Shown: positions 45,454 through 56,024 of the stretch, piece after piece | Numbering within the stretch: the stretch's first letter is position 1 | Layout: every line of letters begins with the position of its first letter | Source: Saccharothrix deserti | GTDB taxonomy: Bacteria; Actinomycetota; Actinomycetes; Mycobacteriales; Pseudonocardiaceae | Assembly: GCF_009769385.1 (NCBI RefSeq) | Contig: NZ_VKAB01000025.1 | Coordinates: forward strand, 124,001-188,000 | Length of the DNA stretch: 64,000 bases | Direction: 5' to 3' | Made by a program: the position numbers and the translations under genes | The notes under the pieces: generated by a model | Database searches by the model: none | The model's input: only the letters and a program-made list of their open reading frames with translations | What the model was told of the DNA's origin: nothing

Positions 45454-46338
45454 TCACCCCTGCCGGCTGCCGACGAGCTCCGGCAGCACGTCCGCCGCGA
45501 CCCGCTCCAACACCGCCTCGCTGCCCGCGTACACGCCGTCCGCACGAGGCCAGTGCACGACCAGGTCCGTGAAACCGAGCGACCGCGCCCGGCCCGCCAC
45601 GTCCCGGAAGTGCTCCACGCTGGTCAGCGAGTACACCGGCGACGAATCGGCGTTCAGGTGGAAGTCGGTGGATTCCTTGGCCCGCCCGATCCCCGCCAAC
45701 GCCTCGCCGAACTGCTCGGTCATCCGGGCGACGCCACGCCACCACGCGGCCTCGTCGTCGGTGTCCGGCCCGGTGGTGACCCAGCCCGTGCCGTACTTCG
45801 CGGCGACCGCCATCGCCTTCGGCCCGTTCGCCGCCACCACGAACGGCAGCCGCGGCCGTTGCACGCAGCCGGGTGCGCTCCGGGCGTCCCGGATCTCGTA
45901 GTACTCGCCGCTGAACGTGGTGCGCTCCTGGGCCAGCAGCATGTCCAGCGCGGCGACGAACTCCTCGAACCGCGCCTGCCGGCTGCGCGGTGGCGTGGTG
46001 CCCATCACCTCCGTGTCGTACCCCACACCACCGGCGCCGACGCCGAGCGTGAAGCGGCCGTCGGAGAGGTCGTCGAGGGCCAGCAGTTCGCGCGAGAACG
46101 GCACCGGGTGGCGGAAGTTCGGGGACGCGACCAGCGTGCCGAGCCGGATCGTGCTGGTCGCCGCGGCCGCCGCGGCCAGCGTCGGAACGGCCCCGAACCA
46201 CGGCCCGTCGACCAGCGAGCGCCAGCCCATGTGGTCGTAGGTCCACGCGTGGTGGAAGCCGTACTCCTCGGCTGCCTTCCACTTGTGTTCGGCCATCCAC
46301 CAGCGGTGTTCGGGCAGGATCACAATCCCAGTGCGCAC
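45454..46338 (-). CDS. LLM-class F420-dependent oxidoreductase
   Basis: A 294-residue luciferase-like TIM-barrel oxidoreductase of the type that uses coenzyme F420 in actinomycetes. Recognised by 'HHAWTYDHMGWRSL' (about residues 28-41), 'TSTIRLGTLVASPNFRHP' and 'DDLSDGRFTLGVGAGG' (about 88-103), the last being a family signature. The substrate is unknown. The GTG start at 46338 lies only 34 bp from the divergent HAD phosphatase start. The frame continues upstream across the divergent gene, without conservation. The 195-bp gap after 45258 shows GC-rich palindromes and no gene. Confidence 0.9.
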   Translation of the reverse strand: MRTGIVILPEHRWWMAEHKWKAAEEYGFHHAWTYDHMGWRSLVDGPWFGAVPTLAAAAAATSTIRLGTLVASPNFRHPVPFSRELLALDDLSDGRFTLGVGAGGVGYDTEVMGTTPPRSRQARFEEFVAALDMLLAQERTTFSGEYYEIRDARSAPGCVQRPRLPFVVAANGPKAMAVAAKYGTGWVTTGPDTDDEAAWWRGVARMTEQFGEALAGIGRAKESTDFHLNADSSPVYSLTSVEHFRDVAGRARSLGFTDLVVHWPRADGVYAGSEAVLERVAADVLPELVGSRQG

Positions 46339-46372
46339 CCGGCGACGGTATCCGACGGGGCACCATGGGGAT

Positions 46373-47197
46373 GTGCAGAGACCTTCCCTTGTGGCATCAG
46401 ACGTCGACGGCACCCTGCTCACCCCTCTGGGACGCGTCAGCCCGCGCACGGCCGGCATGGTCGGCCGGGTGCTGGCGGCCGACGTCCCGTTCGTCCTGGC
46501 CACCGGCCGCCCGCCCCGCTGGGTGCCGGACGTCGCCGACGCGGCCGGGCTCACCGGCTACGCGGTGTGCTCCAACGGGGCGGTGGTCTACGACATCGGC
46601 GCGGACCGCGTCATCTCGGCGGAGCTGCTGACCCCGGTGCAGCTCACCGACCTCGCCTCCGTGCTCGACAAGGCGTTGCCGGGCTGCTCGATGGCCTCGG
46701 AACGAGTGGGGGAGACCGCCCGCGACGGCGGTTCGATGAACTCGGACTTCGTCGCCGACGAGCTCTACAACCACCCGTGGGACGAGGGCGCCCAGCCGCT
46801 GCCCGGACACAAGCGGGCCTACGTGCTCGGGCACCACGCGGTGAAGCTGCTGGTCAGGCACCCGCACATGGCGTCGCAGGACATGGCCGCCGCGGTCGGG
46901 CCGCTGGTCGAGGGGCAGGTCGCGATGACCTACTCGACCAACGCCGGCCTGCTGGAGTTCGCCGCGCCCGGCGTGACCAAGGCGACCGGTCTGGCCGCCG
47001 TCGCGGAACGCCTCGGCGTGCCCGCGAGCGGTGTGCTGGCGTTCGGCGACATGCCCAACGACGTGCCGATGCTGCGGTGGGCCGGTCACGGCGTGGCCAT
47101 GGCGAACGCGCACGAGGTCGCGCTGGAGGCGGCCGACGAGGTGACCGCGGCCAACTCGGAGGACGGCGTCGCGCTGGTCCTGGAGCGCTGGTTCTAG
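46373..47197 (+). CDS. Cof-type HAD phosphatase
   Basis: A 274-residue HAD phosphatase of the Cof class. Motif I is 'VASDVDGTLLTPLG' (about residues 7-20), the cap domain covers about 85-185, and motif IV is 'VLAFGDMPNDVPML'. Cof-type enzymes hydrolyse sugar phosphates or nucleotides. GTG 46373 is the start; the open frame extends upstream over the divergent oxidoreductase. Expressed divergently from the F420-type gene, with no functional link visible. Confidence 0.9.
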   Translation: MQRPSLVASDVDGTLLTPLGRVSPRTAGMVGRVLAADVPFVLATGRPPRWVPDVADAAGLTGYAVCSNGAVVYDIGADRVISAELLTPVQLTDLASVLDKALPGCSMASERVGETARDGGSMNSDFVADELYNHPWDEGAQPLPGHKRAYVLGHHAVKLLVRHPHMASQDMAAAVGPLVEGQVAMTYSTNAGLLEFAAPGVTKATGLAAVAERLGVPASGVLAFGDMPNDVPMLRWAGHGVAMANAHEVALEAADEVTAANSEDGVALVLERWF

Positions 47198-47223
47198 CGG
47201 GTTGGATCTAGGCTGCCCGGTGA

Positions 47224-48207
<984 letters not shown>

Positions 48208-48235
48208 CCCGAGCCCGCAACGCCGGCCCGCGCCT

Positions 48236-48330
48236 CGAATCAGGGGTCCCCGCCCGGGGGACCCCTGATTCGATCATGCCAGGTGAGACCGACGGTTCGC
48301 AGTGGTCGAAGGGCCGCCTGTGGACAACTG
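48236..48330 (-). repeat. Dispersed intergenic element, copy 3 (reverse), with terminator hairpin
   Basis: Reverse-strand copy of the four-copy element, reading TTGTCCACA (complement of 48319-48327), AACCGTCGGTC (complement of 48288-48298), GGCATGATC and then a perfect 16-bp stem CGAATCAGGGGTCCCC/GGGGACCCCTGATTCG with the loop GCCCG (48236-48272). The hairpin lies between convergent genes galE and DUF2304, where it could end transcription in both directions. Confidence 0.72.
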
Positions 48331-48347
48331 CGGTGCCTGTGGGTGAT

Positions 48348-48737
48348 TCAGGCGCTGTGCGCCGGGTCCTCGACGTCCGCCGCGTCCAGGCCCAGGTCCG
48401 CGTCGTGCTTGGGCGCCTCGGCGTTGCGCAACGCGATCGCCCGAGCGAGCCGCGCGTACCGCAGCTCCAACTCCTTGAACCGCAGGTACGTGTTGATGGT
48501 CGCGAACCCGAACGCCACCACCAGCCCGTACAGCACCAGGTCGGTACCACGCCCGACGCCGACGAACTCGGCCAGCTTGGACACGTCCGTGGGCCGCAGC
48601 ACGGCGACCGCCGCCAGCACCAGGAACAGGGCGAAACCGATCTTCACACCGGCCGCGGTCTTCGTGGTGCCGTGGTGGCGCAGGAAGAACACCAGCAGTA
48701 CGACGACCGCGCCGATGAGCAGGAACTGGATCAGCAT
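48348..48737 (-). CDS. DUF2304 membrane protein (PpgS partner)
   Basis: A 129-residue membrane protein with three helices: 'LIQFLLIGAVVVLLVFFLR', 'IGFALFLVLAAVAVL' and 'TDLVLYGLVVAFGFATI'. It is the DUF2304 family; the mycobacterial homologue Rv3632 is next to ppgS (Rv3631) and increases its activity. The same pairing is seen here: the PpgS-like gene ends 1 bp from this start. It probably anchors the synthase at the membrane. The C-terminal tail is acidic. Confidence 0.85.
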   Translation of the reverse strand: MLIQFLLIGAVVVLLVFFLRHHGTTKTAAGVKIGFALFLVLAAVAVLRPTDVSKLAEFVGVGRGTDLVLYGLVVAFGFATINTYLRFKELELRYARLARAIALRNAEAPKHDADLGLDAADVEDPAHSA

Positions 48738-48738
48738 G

Positions 48739-49428
48739 TCAGCGCTTGGACCCCGTCTTGAGAGCCGTGTCGAACAGGATGTTCACGCCGTTGATGAGCG
48801 ACTGGCCCTTGGACATCGAGTACTCCGTGTACAGGATCTCGACCTGTTCCTCGGTGACCCGCCAACCCCGCTGCGAGATCATGTCGACGATCTGCGACGC
48901 GTGACCCATGCCGTTCAGCGTGATGCGGAGCTCGTCCGCCACCTTCTTGTTGAACACCCGCAGCCCGTTGTGGGCGTCCGACAGCTTCAGCTTCCGCAGC
49001 CGCGGGCTGATCGCGACCACGGTCTTCAGCACCACGCGCTTGATCAGCGGGATGTGGGAGGCGTCGCCCTTGAACCGGGTGCCGACGATGATGTCGACCG
49101 GCTCGGCGCGCAGCCGCTCCAGCATCCGCACCACGTCCGCGACCTGGTGCTGGCCGTCGGCGTCGAACGTCACGAAGTACTCGGCGCCGGGCTGCGACCG
49201 GGCGTACTCGACCCCCGTCTGGATCGCCGCGCCCTGACCCAGGTTGACCGGGTGCTGCACCAGGTGGGCGCCGGACCCGCGAATCGCATCGGCTGAGCCG
49301 TCCCGGCTACCGTCGTCGACGCACACGATGTTCGGGAACGTCTCCAGCGCGTTGCGCACGACGTCGGCGATCACCTGTGCCTCGTTGTAGACGGGCACGA
49401 CCAGCCACACGTCAGACTGGTCCGCCAC
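48739..49428 (-). CDS. ppgS: PpgS-like GT2 polyprenyl-phosphate GalNAc synthase
   Basis: A 229-residue GT2 without membrane helices. Catalytic features are 'WLVVPVYNEAQVIADVVRN' (residues 8-26), 'IVCVDDGSRDGSADAI' and 'YFVTFDADGQHQVADVVRML' (DxD), then 'AHNGLRVFNKK' and the end 'YSMSKGQSLINGVNIL'. It matches Rv3631 (PpgS), which transfers GalNAc to polyprenyl phosphate for the galactosamine on arabinogalactan, and it is directly followed by its DUF2304 partner. The GTG start at 49428 has AAGGAGG 9-15 bp upstream. The exact sugar here is inferred from the homology and gene pair, not proven. Confidence 0.85.
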   Translation of the reverse strand: MADQSDVWLVVPVYNEAQVIADVVRNALETFPNIVCVDDGSRDGSADAIRGSGAHLVQHPVNLGQGAAIQTGVEYARSQPGAEYFVTFDADGQHQVADVVRMLERLRAEPVDIIVGTRFKGDASHIPLIKRVVLKTVVAISPRLRKLKLSDAHNGLRVFNKKVADELRITLNGMGHASQIVDMISQRGWRVTEEQVEILYTEYSMSKGQSLINGVNILFDTALKTGSKR

Positions 49429-49481
49429 AGCGGCCTCCTTGCCGAGTTGCCGAGCGAAATGGGGTGTTGTGCCCGATAAGG

Positions 49482-50618
49482 CTAGCGCGCCGCACGGCCC
49501 GACCCACCCTCGACCAGCATGGCGGAGAACGCCCCGATCGTGCGGTTCCAGGAGAACCGTTCGCGGGTAACCTCGCCCAGCTTGTCGGCGCGCGCCTCGC
49601 GTTCCGGGTCGGTGACGGTGGCTTCGAGGGCCGCGGCGAGCGCGCCGGGGTCCCGAGCAGGCACGAGGCGGCCGGTCACGCCGTCGTCGATGATCTCCGC
49701 GGTGCCGCCGACGTCGGTGGCCACTACCGCGCGGCCGATGGCCGCCGCCTCCAGCACCGTCGTGGGCAGACCCTCGGTCCAACTGGGATTCACGAACACC
49801 GTGCACGCGGCCATCTCGCGCAACGCCGTGTCGTGGTCCACCGCGCCCAGGAACGAAACGTGCTCGCCCAACCCCAGCCGCGCCACCTGCGCGCGCAACT
49901 CGGCCGCCGCCGGTCCGTCGCCGCACAGCCGCAGCCGCAGCGGCACGCCCCGGCGGTGCAGTTCGGCGGTCGCGGTGAGCAGGTCCGCCACGCCCTTGCC
50001 GTTGATCAACCGACCGACGTAGCAGGCCACGGGCTCCCCGACCGGAGCCGAGGCCACCACACCGTCCGGCAGTTCGATGCCCCGGTACAGCACCCGGGCC
50101 TCACGTCCGGCCAGGTCCCGGACGAACCGCGCGGCCGACCGCGACACCGCGACCACGTCGTCCGCCCAGCGCAGCACCGGCTGGCTGGTGATGCGGTCCA
50201 CGGTGTCGGCGACGAACCGGACGAACCAGTTGCCGCTCTGCACCGGGCTGGACCCGTGCTCGACGTGCAGCCTGCGCACCCGCGCCCGCTTGGCGAACAG
50301 CGAGGCCCACAGGTGCGGCCAGTAGAACCGGGTGTGCGTCATCAGCACCGTGTCCGGACCGCACAGCGCCCGCAGCTTCCTGGTGAAACCGGGGTACGGC
50401 ACGGGGTAGTGCGAGATCACCTCCCGGCCGGGCCAGCGCACGACCGTCCACCGCTCGCCCAACCGCTCCACGCCCGCCGGCGCGCCGACCGCCGACGTGA
50501 ACACGGTGATCCGCAGGTCGGGGTCGGCTTCGAGCATGCGTCGGTGCAGTTCGTGCGCGTACGCCTCAACCCCACCCTTGTGCGGCGGGTAGTAGACGGG
50601 CATGTCGACCAGGTGCAC
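49482..50618 (-). CDS. GT4 glycosyltransferase
   Basis: A 378-residue GT4. N-terminal half begins 'LVDMPVYYPPHKGGVEAYA', typical of capsule and mannosyltransferase GT4 enzymes; the C-terminal half has 'ACYVGRLINGKGVADLLTA' and 'NPSWTEGLPTTVLEAAAIG' (E-x7-E). No membrane helices. It starts at GTG 50618, 10 bp after the 50629-51873 flippase-like gene, and precedes ppgS by 53 bp, so it belongs to the PpgS operon and probably adds a sugar in the same pathway. Confidence 0.92.
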   Translation of the reverse strand: MHLVDMPVYYPPHKGGVEAYAHELHRRMLEADPDLRITVFTSAVGAPAGVERLGERWTVVRWPGREVISHYPVPYPGFTRKLRALCGPDTVLMTHTRFYWPHLWASLFAKRARVRRLHVEHGSSPVQSGNWFVRFVADTVDRITSQPVLRWADDVVAVSRSAARFVRDLAGREARVLYRGIELPDGVVASAPVGEPVACYVGRLINGKGVADLLTATAELHRRGVPLRLRLCGDGPAAAELRAQVARLGLGEHVSFLGAVDHDTALREMAACTVFVNPSWTEGLPTTVLEAAAIGRAVVATDVGGTAEIIDDGVTGRLVPARDPGALAAALEATVTDPEREARADKLGEVTRERFSWNRTIGAFSAMLVEGGSGRAAR

Positions 50619-50628
50619 GGCGAAGAAT

Positions 50629-51873
50629 CTAGGGCCTGGCCCGATTTCCGAGCAGGCCGCCCCAGGCGAGGGCGGCGGCGGTCAGCCACGCCAGCGCCAT
50701 GCCGAACGCGACCCCCATCACGCCCAACCACAGGCCGAGCGCCGCGACCAGGGCGATCTCGGTGACGAACTGGACGGTGCGCACCCGGGGCCCGAGCCAC
50801 GCCCGGCCGCTGGCCTTGCCCGCCACCAGCGCGGTCTGGGCCGTGGCCAACAGGAAGGCGTACGCCAGCAGCACCAGCACGACCGGCCGCAGACCGTCCC
50901 ACGGCGTGCCGAGGGCGGCGGTGAGCAGGTCCGCCGGCGCGATCAGGGCCAGGCCCGCGAACACCAGGCTGACCACGGCCGCGAGCCCGGAGACGAGCAT
51001 CGGCGCCCGCACCACCTCGCGCGCCGACCGCCCGGCCAGGTGCGCGAGCAGCGCGTTGCTGATGCCGATGAACAGCACGGTCAGCGCGGTCACCGGGACC
51101 AGCGCCTTGCGCAGCAGGCCGAGCCCGTCGAGGCCGACGATCCACGCCGTCACGCTGAACGTGGCCCACGTGCCCGCGGCGAGGTAGACGGCGTCGATGA
51201 GGAACCCGGGCAGCAGCGCCCGCCGGTCCCGCAGCCACCCGCGCACCGCGCCGACCGCGAACGGCCCGCCGGTCAGCCACACGCACGCCACCGTGACCGG
51301 CACCGCGCTCAACGCCCACAACAAGTAGGTGGACGACGCGTCCAGTTCGCCCACGAGCACGGTCACGCCGACCGCGCCCAGGAACAGCACCAGCCACGAC
51401 CCGTCCAGCAGCAGCGCCCGGAACGGCTTCTGCCGCGCGTACGAGACGTACCGGCCGTGGTCGAGCACCGCGGTGAACGGCGAGGCCAACGCCTGGATCA
51501 GCAGCAACGTCCGCGCCGGACCGTCCATCAGCAGCCCGACGACCAGGCACACCAGGCCGATCGCCAAGCCCAGCAGCAACGACGTCGCCGCCGCGCCCTT
51601 CACCCCGCGCACGTCGCCGTTCGCGACCGCCTTGGACACCAGCAGCGGTTCCGCCGCGACCGCCCGACCCAGGTACCACTGGCCGATCTGCACGATGGCG
51701 ACCAGCGAGAACACCCCGAACTCGGCGTCCGTGGACACCGGCGCCGCGACCAGCTGCACGGCGAAGGTGATGGCGCTGAAGACCAGCTGGTCGATCGTGA
51801 CCGCCGACTGGCGCACGGCCGTGCCGGCCAACGCGCGCAGACCGTCGAGCCGTGATCTGTTCGCCACCGTCAC
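50629..51873 (-). CDS. Flippase-like polysaccharide membrane protein
   Basis: A 414-residue protein with about 12 hydrophobic helices of the MATE/Wzx type. The N-terminus 'AVTIDQLVFSAITFAVQLVA' begins helix 1. It resembles Rv3630, the gene just before ppgS in M. tuberculosis, and the gene order here (membrane protein, GT4, PpgS, DUF2304) mirrors that cluster. It probably translocates the lipid-linked sugar or glycan made by PpgS and the GT4. GTG 51873 is used; GTG 51867 is an alternative. It diverges from the GT2 at 51966. Confidence 0.85.
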   Translation of the reverse strand: MTVANRSRLDGLRALAGTAVRQSAVTIDQLVFSAITFAVQLVAAPVSTDAEFGVFSLVAIVQIGQWYLGRAVAAEPLLVSKAVANGDVRGVKGAAATSLLLGLAIGLVCLVVGLLMDGPARTLLLIQALASPFTAVLDHGRYVSYARQKPFRALLLDGSWLVLFLGAVGVTVLVGELDASSTYLLWALSAVPVTVACVWLTGGPFAVGAVRGWLRDRRALLPGFLIDAVYLAAGTWATFSVTAWIVGLDGLGLLRKALVPVTALTVLFIGISNALLAHLAGRSAREVVRAPMLVSGLAAVVSLVFAGLALIAPADLLTAALGTPWDGLRPVVLVLLAYAFLLATAQTALVAGKASGRAWLGPRVRTVQFVTEIALVAALGLWLGVMGVAFGMALAWLTAAALAWGGLLGNRARP

Positions 51874-51965
51874 GGATGTCCTCTTCTTGGGGGAGCGTTC
51901 TGGGGAGCGCGAGAGGGCCTTACTGTACGGCGTCGGCCGATCCCTCCCCGCAGCAGGAGAACCCC

Positions 51966-52736
51966 ATGCCATCGCCGGTGTCCGTGGTGATCCCGTGCGC
52001 GCCGAAGGCGGAATTCCTCGCCGAGACGCTGCGCTCGGTCGCCGAGCAGACCCACCAGGACTGGGAAGTGGTGCTGGTCCTCGACGGCGAGTGCGAGCAG
52101 AACCGGGCCTCCGCCCGCGTCCTCCCCGACGACCGCGTGCAGGTGCACCTGACGCCCGCGCCGCGCAGCGGTCCCGCCGTTGGCCGCAACATCGGGCTGG
52201 AGGCGGCCAAGCACGACCTGGTCGCGTTCCTCGACGCCGACGACCTGTGCCTGCCGAACCGCCTCGCGCACCAGGTCGCCGTGCTGGAGCAGCGTCCCGG
52301 CCTCGGCCTGGTCGGCTCGTGGGCGCGCAAGATCGACCCGTCCGGGCAGGTCGTCGGCGAGATGCACTCGGTCATCGGGCCCGAGGTCGCGCGCACCATG
52401 CTGCTGTTCAACTGCCTGATCACGTCGACCGTGCTGGTGCGCAAGGAGTTGGCGGCCGAGGCGGGCGGGTTCGACCCGCGCTGCGTGCGGCTGGAGGACT
52501 ACGACCTGTGGCTGCGCATCATGGCCCGCGCCGACGGCGACGTGCTGCCGGAGGAGCTGGTCGGCTACCGCGTGCACCCCGACCAGTACAGCCGGGGCGC
52601 GTTGATGGGGCCCCAGACCAAGTTGTTGCGCCGCAGCAAGCAGGCGCTGGCCAAGCGGATCGGCGTCAGCGGCCTCGGGGTGGCGGCCCGGCACGCGGCG
52701 TGGCTCGGCGTGCAGGTCGCGCACCGGCGGTGGTGA
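51966..52736 (+). CDS. GT2 glycosyltransferase
   Basis: A 256-residue soluble GT2. The fold is 'VSVVIPCAPKAEFLAETL' at the start, 'VVLVLDGECEQNRASAR' and 'LVAFLDADDLCLPNRLAH' (DxD-type Asp-Ala-Asp-Asp, about residues 89-97), then 'RLEDYDLWLRIMARADG' with the acceptor-side ED pair. It is monofunctional and likely extends a glycan with one sugar. ATG 51966 follows GCAGGAGAA. It diverges from the Rv3630-like gene and precedes the DUF6541 gene by 71 bp in the same direction. Confidence 0.9.
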   Translation: MPSPVSVVIPCAPKAEFLAETLRSVAEQTHQDWEVVLVLDGECEQNRASARVLPDDRVQVHLTPAPRSGPAVGRNIGLEAAKHDLVAFLDADDLCLPNRLAHQVAVLEQRPGLGLVGSWARKIDPSGQVVGEMHSVIGPEVARTMLLFNCLITSTVLVRKELAAEAGGFDPRCVRLEDYDLWLRIMARADGDVLPEELVGYRVHPDQYSRGALMGPQTKLLRRSKQALAKRIGVSGLGVAARHAAWLGVQVAHRRW

Positions 52737-52807
52737 CGCGCGAGTAGTCTCGCCGTCGCGGCGGCAGGGGAACCGCTCTCGAGACAAAGTGACGGGTTGC
52801 TAACGCG

Positions 52808-54748
52808 ATGAGTGCTGCACTGCTGGTGCTGTTGCTGCTCTGGGTCCCGGGTCTGATCTTCGGAGCGGCCATCAGGCTGCGCGGCTGGGTGCTCGCCGCC
52901 GCCGCGCCCGCCCTGACCTACGGCCTGGTCTCGATCGGCGGCCTGCTGCTCGGCAAGCTCGGCTTCTCCTGGACGCTCGTCACGTTCGGCGTCTGGACGC
53001 TGCTCGCGTCGGCGGTGTTGCTGCTGGTCACGACCCTGATCCAGCGCCGTTGGCCCGCCATTGTGGACACCGACGACAAGATTTCGCGCAACGGTCACCT
53101 GGTCGTCGGCGCGGGCTTGGCCATCGGCCTCGCGGTCGGCGCGGTCACGTTCCTGCGCGGTATCGGCACGATGAACCGGCTGGCCCAGGACTGGGACGCG
53201 CCGCACCACGGCAACCTGGTCCGCTGGCTCGCCGAGCACCAGACGGCGCTGGTGTCGACCGCGGGCGCCATCGGCAACCAGCCGGAGAACACGAACTACT
53301 TCTACCCCGGCACGTACCACGAGCTGCTCGCGCTGCTGCTCGACAAGGCGGGCATCACGCTGCCGGAACTCCTCAACGCCGGCGCGCTGAGCACCGTGCT
53401 GGTGTGGCCGGTCGGCATCGCCGCGATGGGCCTGGCGTGGAAGCTGCCCGCCCGCGTGGTCGCGTTCGCCGCCGCCGTGTCCACCTGGTTCTCGCCGTTC
53501 CCGTACGACTCGCTGTGGCGCGGTCCGCTGTGGCCGTACGTCGCGGGCGTCGCGCTGCTGCCCGCCCTGCTCGCGCTGGCCACCTACCTGGTCCGGCCGC
53601 GCGGCATCACCGGCCCGGTGGCCTTCGCGCTGGCCGGCGCGGCGCTGGTCGGCCTGCAACCGAGCCTCGCGTTCATCGCCGCGGGCCTGCTCGGCGTCAT
53701 CTTCCTGGCCTGCGTGTTCCGCCTGATCCCGATCGACTGGAAGCGCGCCTGGCCGTCCCTGGTCGGGGTGGTCGTGCTGGGCGGGCTCGCCGCCGCGCCG
53801 ATCATGCTGCCGTCGATGGGCTCGGCGAGCGGCGTGGCGGCCATGGTGTGGCCGTCGGAGGCCACGCCCGCGGGCGCGTTCGGGCAGATGCTGACGTTCT
53901 CCGGGGTGGCCGCCTTCCCGCAGTGGTGGATCGGCCTGCCCGCGCTGCTCGGCATGATCGTGATGGTCAAGCGCGGGCAGATGCTGTGGATGGTCGGCGT
54001 GTGGCTGGCGTTCGGCGGCCTGTACGCGGTGACGGTGTCGCTGGAGAGCCCGCTCATCCAGAAGCTGACCGGCGTGTTCTACAACGACCACTGGCGGCTG
54101 GCCGTGCTGCTGCCGCTGCCCGGTTCGATCGGGTTCGGCGTGGCCGTGGTCGCGGTCGGCACGTGGCTGGTCAACCGGTACCGCGACCGGGTGCCCGCCC
54201 TGGCCCGCGCGCCGTGGGCGCCGGTGGCCGTGAGCCTGGTGTTCTTCCTGCTCATCAGCCTGGTCAGCGGCGCGTACATCGGTCGCAACAGCGCCCGGCT
54301 CGGGCAGGCCCACCACGACGGCCCGGTGGTCAGCGAGGCCGAGATCGCCGCGTACCGGTGGCTGGGCGAACGCGTGAAACCGGGTGAGCGGGTGCTCAAC
54401 GACGTGTTCGACGGAAGCGCGTGGCTGTACGCGGTGGCCGAGGTCGAGCCGGTCGAGTGGACGTTCTACGGCACCCCGGCGGGCACCCCGAACAACTACC
54501 TCGTGCGCAACCTCAACAAGATCAACACCGATCCCCGGGTGCGCGAGGACCTGAACGAGCTGAAGGTCCGCTACGTGATCATCGGCAAGGGGTACGTGCG
54601 GGCCGACAAGCAGCTCACGCCCGGTCTGGCGAACCTCGACGCGATCCGCGGCTTCCGCCGGGTGTTCAAGAACGAGGGCGCCGCGATCTACGAGATCGAG
54701 GGTCAGGAGCACGTCGTGGACCTGGCCGCGACAGCCACGAATCGGTGA
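52808..54748 (+). CDS. DUF6541 family polytopic membrane protein
   Basis: A 646-residue membrane protein with about 12-13 helices in the first 520 residues and an extracellular C-terminal domain of about 130 residues. It opens 'LLVLLLLWVPGLIFGAAIRL', the DUF6541 type. The overall layout (many helices, an acidic loop after helix 3-4 such as 'LAQDWDAPHHGNLVRWLA', then a soluble end) is that of GT-C membrane glycosyltransferases. In the PpgS/DUF2304 setting the candidate role is the transfer of the polyprenyl-linked amino sugar, like Rv3779 of M. tuberculosis; this is inferred. ATG 52808; the glf gene follows after 81 bp. Confidence 0.8.
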   Translation: MSAALLVLLLLWVPGLIFGAAIRLRGWVLAAAAPALTYGLVSIGGLLLGKLGFSWTLVTFGVWTLLASAVLLLVTTLIQRRWPAIVDTDDKISRNGHLVVGAGLAIGLAVGAVTFLRGIGTMNRLAQDWDAPHHGNLVRWLAEHQTALVSTAGAIGNQPENTNYFYPGTYHELLALLLDKAGITLPELLNAGALSTVLVWPVGIAAMGLAWKLPARVVAFAAAVSTWFSPFPYDSLWRGPLWPYVAGVALLPALLALATYLVRPRGITGPVAFALAGAALVGLQPSLAFIAAGLLGVIFLACVFRLIPIDWKRAWPSLVGVVVLGGLAAAPIMLPSMGSASGVAAMVWPSEATPAGAFGQMLTFSGVAAFPQWWIGLPALLGMIVMVKRGQMLWMVGVWLAFGGLYAVTVSLESPLIQKLTGVFYNDHWRLAVLLPLPGSIGFGVAVVAVGTWLVNRYRDRVPALARAPWAPVAVSLVFFLLISLVSGAYIGRNSARLGQAHHDGPVVSEAEIAAYRWLGERVKPGERVLNDVFDGSAWLYAVAEVEPVEWTFYGTPAGTPNNYLVRNLNKINTDPRVREDLNELKVRYVIIGKGYVRADKQLTPGLANLDAIRGFRRVFKNEGAAIYEIEGQEHVVDLAATATNR

Positions 54749-56017
<1,269 letters not shown>

Positions 56018-56024
56018 GTCGGAT

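Noticed and set aside
27953-46000. Possible antibiotic gene cluster, because of methyltransferases, glycosyltransferases and gmd.
   Set aside because: No polyketide, peptide or other scaffold enzyme; the flippase and polyprenyl-type GT2 fit a surface glycan better.
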